Origin: Clostridium sp. UBA4108
Lineage (GTDB): Bacteria; Bacillota; Clostridia; Clostridiales; Clostridiaceae
DNA: 39,839 nt
NCBI GenBank assembly: GCA_002381695.1
Contig: DFXM01000036.1
Span: 66,925 to 106,763, forward strand
Direction of reading: 5' to 3'
The notes under the pieces: generated by a model
The model's input: only the letters and a program-made list of their open reading frames with translations
The model's database searches: none
What the model was told of the DNA's origin: nothing
In this document: piece after piece, positions 24,432-31,478 of the stretch
How the letters are laid out: the number at the start of each line of letters is the position of its first letter
Numbering within the stretch: position 1 is the stretch's first letter
Position numbers and translations under genes: made by a program

Positions 24432-25256
24432 TTATAGTTGTTTTAATCCTAATATTTCTCTTGCTTCAGCTGGAGTTGCTATTTCTCTTCCTAATTCTTT
24501 AGCTAATCTAACAACTTTTTCAACTAATTGTGCATTTGTGTCAGCCATTACACCTTTTGATAAGTAAACATTATCTTCAAAACCTACTCTAACATGTCCA
24601 CCTGATATTATAGCTGCTGCTGCTAATGGGAATTCATATCTTCCTATTCCTGCAACTGCATAAGTGCTTCCTGCTGGTAAACTTTCTTTCATAAATAAGA
24701 AATCTCTTAATTCTCCAGATATTCCACCATTAACTCCCATTACGAAGCTAAAGTGCATTGGCGCTTTTATAAATCCTTTTTTCTGAAGTCTTATAGCCAT
24801 ATCTATCATGCTTTTATCAAAAACTTCAATTTCAGGTTTTACATTATTTTCAATCATCTTTTTACCAAATGCTTTTATATCGTTTTCAGTGTTAACAAAG
24901 ATTTCATCTCCACCAAAGTTACAAGTACCACAATCTAATGTAGCCATCTCTGGACATAAATCTACAGGTTGAAGTCTCTCTTCATTGCTCATTCCAACAG
25001 CTCCACCAGTTGATGGTTGAATTATAGCATCTGGACATCTTCTTCTGATCTCTTCTATACACTGTCTAAATCTTTCTTTATCTTGAGTTGGAGTTCCATC
25101 ATCTTGTCTTACATGAAGATGAATTACACTAGCTCCTGCTTTGTAAGCCTTTTCAGCTTCAATTCCTATTTCTTCAACTGTATATGGAACACTAGGGTTT
25201 TGCTCTTTAGTAACCTCTGCACCACAAATAGCTGCAGTAATTATCAATTTTTCCAT
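24432..25256 (-). CDS. kce: 3-keto-5-aminohexanoate cleavage enzyme (BKACE family)
   Basis: It converts 5-amino-3-oxohexanoate and acetyl-CoA into 3-aminobutyryl-CoA and acetoacetate. The 274-residue TIM-barrel protein of the former DUF849 family has Zn ligands His46 and His48 in VIHLHVRQDDG, conserved Glu14 in CGAEVT, the strand IIQPSTGGAVGMS, and the late VRVGFEDNVYLSKG that supplies the third metal ligand (Glu227) and substrate-binding residues. A GGAGG site precedes the ATG. Flanked by kal and kdd. Confidence 0.95.
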   Translation of the reverse strand: MEKLIITAAICGAEVTKEQNPSVPYTVEEIGIEAEKAYKAGASVIHLHVRQDDGTPTQDKERFRQCIEEIRRRCPDAIIQPSTGGAVGMSNEERLQPVDLCPEMATLDCGTCNFGGDEIFVNTENDIKAFGKKMIENNVKPEIEVFDKSMIDMAIRLQKKGFIKAPMHFSFVMGVNGGISGELRDFLFMKESLPAGSTYAVAGIGRYEFPLAAAAIISGGHVRVGFEDNVYLSKGVMADTNAQLVEKVVRLAKELGREIATPAEAREILGLKQL

Positions 25257-25319
25257 TCCTAAATTCCTCCAAATTATGTTAAATAATTAACAATTTCTTT
25301 ATGAAAAATAACTTATTTA

Positions 25320-25700
25320 TTACTTTCTTTTCTTGTCTTTAGGAACTACACATGTTCCAGTTGCTCTACATACAACTATTGGTTCTTCTAAAAGATCACA
25401 TGCAGAATCGTTGATATCAGGTCTTGGAACTATTACTTTTCTAGCTTCGAAAACCATTTTTCTTGAACTATTTCCTACGTGTACTATTTCCCCAACAGCT
25501 TCGATGTAATCTCCTGCATAAACTGGAGCCATGAATTCAACGCTATCATAAGCTTTAAATAATCCTTCATCTCCATCGTTTAAGATTAACAATTCAGTAG
25601 CAACATCCCCAAAAAGTTGTAACATTCTAGCTCCATCTACTAGGTTTCCACCATAGTGTGCGTCGTGTGAACTCATTCTAAGTCTAATTAATGATTTCAT
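25320..25700 (-). CDS. kal: 3-aminobutyryl-CoA ammonia lyase
   Basis: It removes ammonia from 3-aminobutyryl-CoA to give crotonyl-CoA, the entry point to the Bcd-Etf step. The 126-residue protein has the hot-dog thioesterase-like fold pattern: MSSHDAHYGGNLVDGARMLQLFGDVATEL (central helix), AYDSVEFMAPVYAGDYIEA and RKMVFEARKVIV. It is the first gene of the lysine operon, starting about 80 nt after the riboswitch terminator and behind a GAGGGGGAA ribosome site, so its expression should report directly on the switch. Confidence 0.93.
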   Translation of the reverse strand: MKSLIRLRMSSHDAHYGGNLVDGARMLQLFGDVATELLILNDGDEGLFKAYDSVEFMAPVYAGDYIEAVGEIVHVGNSSRKMVFEARKVIVPRPDINDSACDLLEEPIVVCRATGTCVVPKDKKRK

Positions 25701-25782
25701 TGTAAATTTCCCCCTCTACACAATTTCATATTAAAAACTTTATGTATTTTTAGTGTAATAATATAATTTCACTAAAATAAAA

Positions 25783-25809
25783 AATGGTGTTGAAAAGTTC
25801 AACACCATT
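25783..25809. terminator. Terminator of the lysine riboswitch expression platform
   Basis: A perfect 12-bp stem (AATGGTGTTGAA at 25783-25794 with 25798-25809) and a 3-nt loop, followed on the minus strand by a T-run. It stands between the aptamer and kal, so it can switch off the whole operon. Confidence 0.9.
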
Positions 25810-25842
25810 AATACTATCACTCTAACCTATAGAGTTCTATCA

Positions 25843-26038
25843 ATGTAATGAACTTTTTCATTACATAAATAGCCCTCCATTAAAGTAATGGCAGTGGTAC
25901 ATCCTTTGGATTTACCCCCAAGTAATACATTTAGAAACTAATGTATTCTTTCGGCCCTCATATAATTCATCTGTGATATTTGGTGTTTCTCCCATTAGCA
26001 TCCACAAACTACCAATATGAAAGCGCCTCTATTTATGT
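25843..26038 (-). promoter_or_regulatory. Lysine riboswitch (L box) of the kal-kamE operon
   Basis: On the minus strand the order AGAGGCGC, TGGGAGAAA, GAGGGCCGAAA, ACTGCCATTA, TAATGGAGGGCTAT reproduces the lysine riboswitch core. P1 is CTATTTATGT/ACATAAATAG (26029-26038 with 25863-25872). A second hairpin (25843-25852 with 25857-25866) overlaps the 3' strand of P1. Its 25849-25857 segment is complementary over nine bases to 25793-25801 in the terminator. The leader should run from about 26082 to kal. Ligand binding and direction of control are inferred from this pairing. Confidence 0.93.
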
Positions 26039-26088
26039 TATTCAATTTTTATTGAAGTAAATCTTAAATAAATCTTATTACAAAAATT

Positions 26089-26117
26089 ATTATAATACTT
26101 ATATTTTTATAATGCAA
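26089..26117 (-). promoter_or_regulatory. Promoter of the lysine operon
   Basis: TTGCAT (26112-26117), 17-bp spacer, TATAAT (26089-26094) on the minus strand, about 45 nt ahead of P1. Confidence 0.75.
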
Positions 26118-26275
26118 TACATTTTTCAAATTTTTTAACTATTTAATTAATTATACTATTGTAATTTTATAAAAAAATAAGAATCAACATAATATTTGCT
26201 AAATTATCTGTGTTTATTTAAATTCATATGTTACTCTTATTCAATTTGTCGTAATATGTTTTTAACATTGTCTTG

Positions 26276-26379
26276 TATATAAGTTGCAATTAAAGTTCTA
26301 TTATTAAGTCAAATATCTTAGCTATGATTTATAATAAGATATTTAGTTAATATAAAGTGTCACTATTACAACTTATATA
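26276..26379. repeat. Nested inverted-repeat element
   Basis: Outer arms 26276-26290 and 26365-26379 are complementary over 15 bp with one mismatch. Inner arms 26311-26320 and 26335-26344 are perfect over 10 bp. The whole could fold as one two-tier hairpin. It lies between the lysine promoter and the end of the 26458 gene. Nothing else was seen in 26118-26457. Confidence 0.55.
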
Positions 26380-26457
26380 AATAATTTTATAGCTTATTAT
26401 ATAGATTTAAAAATTAGAATTTCCTTTAATTTTCACATTTCTTTATTTACAAAAAAT

Positions 26458-26997
26458 TTAAAATTTATTTGCATAAATTTCATCGCCTAAATTGCTCCAT
26501 AATAAGGCTGTATCATGAAAAGTTTTGTCAACAATATAAATAAGCTGATTATATTCATCGGATGTCCATTCAAATTTTCCTTTTAAACACCTCTGTATGT
26601 ACTGTTTAAAAAAACTTTTAAATTTGTTCTCTATACATATTACTCTATTATAATTATTTTTGTCATACATAATTATATAAATATGACTTTGACTTATCAA
26701 ATTAAAAATTAATTTTAAGGAATCTGAATTGTTATAATCAAAATAAAATTTATAATATTTATTTACATATTTATTTTTTATGTTTACAACTAAATATTGA
26801 GCTAATACTCTACTATACTTTATAAAGCCACCTTTAATTCTAACTTTAGGTTTCTCATCACTTTTAAAATAGTCTCCAAACTTATCCTTAATAACTAACA
26901 GTGTGATTTTCTTAAAATTATTCCTATCTTCTAAAAGCACGCAAGAATTATTAGGATAATTTTTCATCACCTCGTCTAGGTTTTTAGGCCCCTTCAT
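26458..26997 (-). CDS. Hypothetical protein, 179 residues
   Basis: I do not recognise this protein. It is soluble-looking, rich in Asn, Lys, Tyr and Ile, without signal peptide or membrane helix. The N-terminal third (LLEDRNNFKKITLLVIKDKFG, KPKVRIKGGFIKYSRVL) looks like a beta-rich domain and the C-terminal part (FKSFFKQYIQRCLKGKFEWTSDEYNQLIY) is mostly helical. No catalytic motif stands out. The start follows GAGGAGGC and the upstream region has a TATAAT inside a 28-bp dyad, so it looks like a genuine, independently controlled gene. Its AT-rich codon use resembles that of its neighbours. Confidence 0.75.
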   Translation of the reverse strand: MKGPKNLDEVMKNYPNNSCVLLEDRNNFKKITLLVIKDKFGDYFKSDEKPKVRIKGGFIKYSRVLAQYLVVNIKNKYVNKYYKFYFDYNNSDSLKLIFNLISQSHIYIIMYDKNNYNRVICIENKFKSFFKQYIQRCLKGKFEWTSDEYNQLIYIVDKTFHDTALLWSNLGDEIYANKF

Positions 26998-27016
26998 ATA
27001 TTAAGCCTCCTCGGTC

Positions 27017-27044
27017 GAAATTTTTATATTATACTAAAAATTTC
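27017..27044. promoter_or_regulatory. 28-bp dyad over the -10 box of the hypothetical gene
   Basis: GAAATTTTTA (27017-27026) and TAAAAATTTC (27035-27044) are perfect complements around TATTATAC, which contains the minus-strand TATAAT. A repressor site is plausible. No convincing -35 box was found. Confidence 0.5.
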
Positions 27045-27120
27045 AAAAATACTGTTTAATTTATATAATATGACATAAATCTTAAAAATCCTCCTTTATA
27101 AACACTTTCCAAAAAAACAA

Positions 27121-27158
27121 AAAGAGTCGTATTAATTTAAAAATTAATATGACTCTTT
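27121..27158 (-). terminator. Intrinsic terminator of the FNT transporter gene
   Basis: AAAGAGTCGTATTAAT pairs with ATTAATATGACTCTTT with one mismatched pair, followed by T-rich sequence on the minus strand. It sits 2 nt after the stop. Confidence 0.8.
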
Positions 27159-27160
27159 TA

Positions 27161-28015
27161 TTATGCTGATAATTTTTCTTTTGACTTCACAGTTTGTTTG
27201 GAAGAGTTTCCTTTATATATAAACCAATAAGTCAATCCTATTAAGACAGATCCACCTATTATATTTCCTAATGTTACTGGTAATAAATTCTTAAATACAC
27301 CTATTATATTAAGTTGCTCTAATTTTTCAGGGGCTACGTGTGATGACTCAACAAATATTGGGTTCATCTTTGATAATAATCCAATAGAGAAATAATACAT
27401 ATTAGCAACACAGTGCTCAAAACCAGCTATTATAAATGTGAATATAGGGAAAAACACTATTAATACTTTTCCAGTTACATCTTTCGCAGCATAACTACCC
27501 CAAACACTTAGAGAAACTATTATATTACATAGTATTCCACTAGCTAATGCAGATCCAAAACTTAAATTAGCCTTAGTTGCAGCTACTTTAATTACATACC
27601 CACCTAAATTTCCTGTATTTAGAAGACCTGCAGCATTAATCAATACTGCTATAAGTATTGCTCCAATAAAGTTTCCTATAAAAACGAGAATCCAATTCTT
27701 TAACATCTGCTTTGTAGTTATCTTCTTTTCAGCCCATGCTACACTTAAAAGTGAATTTCCAGTAAAAAGCTCAGCTCCACAAATTAATACAAGAATCAAT
27801 CCAACTGGGAAAACAATACCTGCTACTACCTTTTGTAATCCTACATTATCAACACTATGTGATGCTACCGATGCTCCATATGCACCTAATGCAATAAATG
27901 CACCTGCAAGCACCCCTAATAATAATGTTTGAACAGTTTTATTATTAGCTTTTTTTATACCCATACTCTCCACATAATCTGTAACTTCTGCTGGTGTAAG
28001 CATGCTTTTGTTCAT
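27161..28015 (-). CDS. Formate/nitrite transporter family channel
   Basis: A 284-residue inner-membrane protein of the FNT family (FocA, NirC, hydrosulfide channels), normally a pentamer conducting small monovalent anions. Six hydrophobic segments are visible, including LLLGVLAGAFIALGAYGASVA, IVFPVGLILVLICGAELFTGNSLL, WILVFIGNFIGAILIAVLI and FTFIIAGFEHCVANMYYFSIG. GAELFTGN and GFEHCVANMY are family signatures, the latter supplying the channel His. No pfl, nitrite reductase or formate dehydrogenase gene is nearby to name the substrate. It has its own near-perfect promoter and terminator, so it is monocistronic. Confidence 0.93.
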   Translation of the reverse strand: MNKSMLTPAEVTDYVESMGIKKANNKTVQTLLLGVLAGAFIALGAYGASVASHSVDNVGLQKVVAGIVFPVGLILVLICGAELFTGNSLLSVAWAEKKITTKQMLKNWILVFIGNFIGAILIAVLINAAGLLNTGNLGGYVIKVAATKANLSFGSALASGILCNIIVSLSVWGSYAAKDVTGKVLIVFFPIFTFIIAGFEHCVANMYYFSIGLLSKMNPIFVESSHVAPEKLEQLNIIGVFKNLLPVTLGNIIGGSVLIGLTYWFIYKGNSSKQTVKSKEKLSA

Positions 28016-28053
28016 ATACGTTCCCCCTCATATTTAAAATTTATCCACGGATA

Positions 28054-28082
28054 ATTATATGAGAGGATATAATTAATGTCAA
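28054..28082 (-). promoter_or_regulatory. Consensus promoter of the FNT gene
   Basis: TTGACA (28077-28082), 17-bp spacer, TATAAT (28054-28059): both hexamers perfect. The spacer and -10 also form the dyad ATTATAT-N6-ATATAAT, a possible repressor site. Confidence 0.88.
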
Positions 28083-28100
28083 TAAAATTAGCCTTGCTAT

Positions 28101-29111
28101 CTAAAACCAAATTATATTCTCTATATTAAGCTGTTGAATTACATCATCCTTTGTACTTATTTCGCTTTCAAATACTTGTATTAGAGCTTCATTAAATTTT
28201 TCAATTACAATCTGAGATGGCCGCTTTTTATCATCCTTATATTCTTCTTCTATAAATTCTTTGCCATTAACTTTATAACTTTTATCTTCTGACAATATAT
28301 ATAACTTATCTTCTTTATCAAATACTATATCCCCCAATATTTCATATGGCTTCTCTATTCTTCTTATATTGCTTATATTATCTCCTACAAGATCTCCTAC
28401 ATATAAATAGTCATTAAAGTTTCCCGTATCCACATTATATTTAGAAGTTATAAATGCTATATTCTTTTTATCCTCAGATATTACCCCTGTATAAAATTGT
28501 TCATTTTCATCTTGAAATTTATATATTTCTTTTTTCTGAATATATATACTATTTGTATTATTAATTTTATCAAATTTGCTATAAATAATACTATCCCCAC
28601 TATTTACAGTTCCAATAATTAATCCTTCAACAGAATTTACAAGATCATCTTTATATATATCATAAACTAAATATCTTGATTCATTTGGATTTAAGTGTAA
28701 TGCAATAATAATTCTATTATTATTTACCCAATCTATATCTATAATATTATATTTCTCCTTATTATCTATGATTAAAGTTTTATATTCTCTACTCTCCATA
28801 TTGTATATCTCTATATGGTCATTAATATCATCCTCAAGTTCTTTATATTTGAAGACTATATTTTTACCATCTGGACTCAAGGCTGAAAATTCCTTTAGTT
28901 TTTCTATGTTACCAACTGGTTCTAAATAAGGTTTTTCACCATTATAATATAAATAAATATTGTCATTTTTTTCTAACATAGCACCTTTATAGGTTTCTTC
29001 CTTTATCTCATTTTTATTAGAACATCCTACCAATACAAGAAAACAAAAAATACCTATGATTAATAAGCTTATATTTATCTTAAAAAAATCACTTTTCACC
29101 TTGATTTTCAT
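28101..29111 (-). CDS. Lipoprotein with a beta-propeller-like repeat domain
   Basis: A 336-residue surface lipoprotein. The N-terminus has Lys/Arg residues, a hydrophobic stretch (INISLLIIGIFCFLVLVG) and the lipobox LVGC with Cys30 as the lipidation site. The mature part has blade-like repeats with SPDGKNIVFKYKE, EDKKNIAFITSKYN and IDIDWVNNNRIIIAL, recalling TolB/WD40-like propellers, and an acidic, Lys-rich surface. Ligand and role are unknown. It has its own promoter, and 27 nt of leader separate start and promoter-proximal sequence from the GGTGA ribosome site region. It is not obviously linked to hutU or the FNT gene. Confidence 0.8.
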   Translation of the reverse strand: MKIKVKSDFFKINISLLIIGIFCFLVLVGCSNKNEIKEETYKGAMLEKNDNIYLYYNGEKPYLEPVGNIEKLKEFSALSPDGKNIVFKYKELEDDINDHIEIYNMESREYKTLIIDNKEKYNIIDIDWVNNNRIIIALHLNPNESRYLVYDIYKDDLVNSVEGLIIGTVNSGDSIIYSKFDKINNTNSIYIQKKEIYKFQDENEQFYTGVISEDKKNIAFITSKYNVDTGNFNDYLYVGDLVGDNISNIRRIEKPYEILGDIVFDKEDKLYILSEDKSYKVNGKEFIEEEYKDDKKRPSQIVIEKFNEALIQVFESEISTKDDVIQQLNIENIIWF

Positions 29112-29158
29112 TAAAATTCACCATCTATCCTTCTACATCTATAATGCATATCTAAAAT

Positions 29159-29187
29159 ATTATACTCTCATTAAATACGATATTCAA
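29159..29187 (-). promoter_or_regulatory. Promoter of the lipoprotein gene
   Basis: TTGAAT (29182-29187), 17-bp spacer, TATAAT (29159-29164) on the minus strand. Further upstream, a 15-bp dyad CATTGT-ATA-ACAATG occupies 29271-29285. Confidence 0.7.
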
Positions 29188-29357
29188 TGAACCTTCGTTA
29201 TATATATAGTACTAATTTACATATTCTTAATATATAAAATTTCATTAATTTTTGAATTTTATTTAAGTACCATTGTATAACAATGTACATAGTATAAATT
29301 TTTATTTATATCTATACTTTACCACTAATTTTTTAAATTTTGGTGACAAAATAGTTA

Positions 29358-29390
29358 AAGATGCGAAAAGTTATTTACTTTTCGCATCTT
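29358..29390 (-). terminator. Terminator of hutU
   Basis: A perfect 13-bp stem, AAGATGCGAAAAG (29358-29370) with 29378-29390, loop TTATTTA, 10 nt past the hutU stop. The following T-run is interrupted. Confidence 0.75.
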
Positions 29391-29400
29391 ACTAAACAAA

Positions 29401-31428
29401 TTATTTATTCATTGTATTATTAACTGTCCTTCTTACTAAATCTTCATCAGCTATAAATGGTAAGGTAATGTGATCTGTTTTTTTGTTTTTTTCATTATAT
29501 TCCATACTAGTCTCAATTGAGTGAGGATTCCTTGCCCAAGCTCTTCTAGCAACTCCACTCATAACATCCCAAGCCATAGAAGATTTAATTATTTCATCAA
29601 CTCTTTCGCTTCCATCAAGTACAAGACCAAAACCTCCATTTATAGATTTACTTGTACCAACTCCTCCGCCATTATGAAGAGCTATTAGACTCATTCCCCT
29701 AGCAGCATTTCCCGCAAAACAGTGTATAGCCATTTCAGCCATCATATTACTTCCATCTTTAATATTAGAAGTTTCTCTGAAAGGTGAATCTGTGCCACTA
29801 ACATCATGATGATCTCTACCAAGCATTATTGGTCCTACTTCTCCATTTCTAACCATATCATTAAATTTAAGAGCTATATCCATTCTTCCTTGTGCATCTT
29901 GATAAAGAATTCTAGCTTCAGTTCCAACTACTAACTTATTCTTCTCTGCATCTTTAATCCAAATGTAATTATCTCTATCTTGTCCTCTTCTATTTGGATT
30001 TATGCACTCCATGGCAGCTTTGTCTGTTTTGATTAAGTCTTCATGATCATGGCTTAAACATACCCATCTGAATGGTCCATACCCATAATCAAATAGCATA
30101 GGTCCCATAATATCCTCAACATATGAAGGATATATGAAGCCATCTTTTTCATCCACTCCGTTTTTAACTATGTCTTTAGCACCTGCATCATATACAGCTT
30201 TCATGAAGGAATTACCATAATCAAAGAAATAGACTCCTCTATCCACTAATTTTTTTATAATTTCATAATGTTTAAGTAAAGTTTTGTCTACTAATTTATT
30301 AAAAGTTTCTCTATCTTCTTTTAAAAGTCTAGTTCTCTCTTCAAAAGATATACCCATCGGCGCATATCCACCCTCATAAGGTGCATGGCAAGAAGTTTGA
30401 TCTGATAATAAGTCTATGTGTATATTGTTATCTAGAATATATTGTAGTAAATCTACTATATTTCCATGATAAGCAATGGATACAGTTTCTTCTTTTTTAA
30501 CTTTATCATCAACTATTTTAAATATTTCATCTAGGTTGTCTGATGCTACAGAAACCCAACCTTGATCTAATCTAGTTTTAATTCTTGAGTAATCAACCTC
30601 CGCTACAATTCCAACTCCATTTGCTATTTCTATAGCCTTAGGTTGAGCTCCACTCATTCCCCCTAATCCAGAAGTTACAAATATTTTTCCTCTTAAATCT
30701 CCATCCTGAGCTATTCCAAGCTTTAATCTTCCTGCATTCAATATAGTATTAAATGTTCCATGAACTATTCCCTGTGGTCCTATATACATCCAGCCTCCCG
30801 CAGTCATTTGTCCATAGTTCGCTACTCCTAATTGAGTTGCTAGATGAAAGTCCTTTGGATTATCAAACATACCTATCATCAATCCATTAGTTGTAATTAC
30901 CCTTGGCGCCGTTTTTGAACTTCTGAATAATCCCAATGGATGTCCACTTTGAATAACTAAGGTTTGTTCATCAGTCATTGTTTGAAGATACTTTCTTATT
31001 AGTCTGTACTGCATCCAGTTTTGGCATACTTGACCTGTCTCACCATAGGTAACAAGTTCATAAGGGTAAAGAGCTACATCAAAGTCAAGGTTATTATCTA
31101 TCATAACTTGAAATGCCTTACCTTCTAAACAGTTTCCAGTATATTCATTTATTGATTTACCACTTAAATTTCCTTCTGGTCTAAATCTATATCCATAAAT
31201 TCTTCCTCTGGTTAAAAGTTCATCCATGAATTCTGGTGCTAATTTCTCATGGTATTTTTCAGGAATATAGCGAAGAGCATTTTTTAGAGCAAGCTCTGCT
31301 TGTGCTTGATTTAAAGTAAAGCCTCTATCCGGCGCTCTTCTAATACCTTCAACAAATTTAGGCATTTCTGGAATCTTATCATTTAACTTAACTATCATTG
31401 CATTCTCAATATCAAAATTATTTATCAT
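29401..31428 (-). CDS. hutU: Urocanate hydratase
   Basis: It hydrates urocanate to imidazolone propionate in histidine degradation, with tightly bound NAD+ as electrophile. The protein of about 675 residues is longer than the roughly 550-residue Bacillus/Pseudomonas form and near the length of animal urocanases. It contains VIQSGHPLGLFRS, the NAD-site region YIGPQGIVHGTFNTILNAGR, VTSGLGGMSGAQPKA, the Cys in LLSDQTSCHAPYEGGY near the active site, and HNGGGVGTSKSINGGFG. The start at 31428 follows GGGAGG by 7 nt; a longer start at 31443 would include it. hutH, hutI and ftcD are not in the window. It follows the aminopeptidase gene by 50 nt. Confidence 0.95.
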   Translation of the reverse strand: MINNFDIENAMIVKLNDKIPEMPKFVEGIRRAPDRGFTLNQAQAELALKNALRYIPEKYHEKLAPEFMDELLTRGRIYGYRFRPEGNLSGKSINEYTGNCLEGKAFQVMIDNNLDFDVALYPYELVTYGETGQVCQNWMQYRLIRKYLQTMTDEQTLVIQSGHPLGLFRSSKTAPRVITTNGLMIGMFDNPKDFHLATQLGVANYGQMTAGGWMYIGPQGIVHGTFNTILNAGRLKLGIAQDGDLRGKIFVTSGLGGMSGAQPKAIEIANGVGIVAEVDYSRIKTRLDQGWVSVASDNLDEIFKIVDDKVKKEETVSIAYHGNIVDLLQYILDNNIHIDLLSDQTSCHAPYEGGYAPMGISFEERTRLLKEDRETFNKLVDKTLLKHYEIIKKLVDRGVYFFDYGNSFMKAVYDAGAKDIVKNGVDEKDGFIYPSYVEDIMGPMLFDYGYGPFRWVCLSHDHEDLIKTDKAAMECINPNRRGQDRDNYIWIKDAEKNKLVVGTEARILYQDAQGRMDIALKFNDMVRNGEVGPIMLGRDHHDVSGTDSPFRETSNIKDGSNMMAEMAIHCFAGNAARGMSLIALHNGGGVGTSKSINGGFGLVLDGSERVDEIIKSSMAWDVMSGVARRAWARNPHSIETSMEYNEKNKKTDHITLPFIADEDLVRRTVNNTMNK

Positions 31429-31478
31429 TAAAATTCCTCCCATTTTAAATTTAATTATTGATGATTTTAAGATGAATA

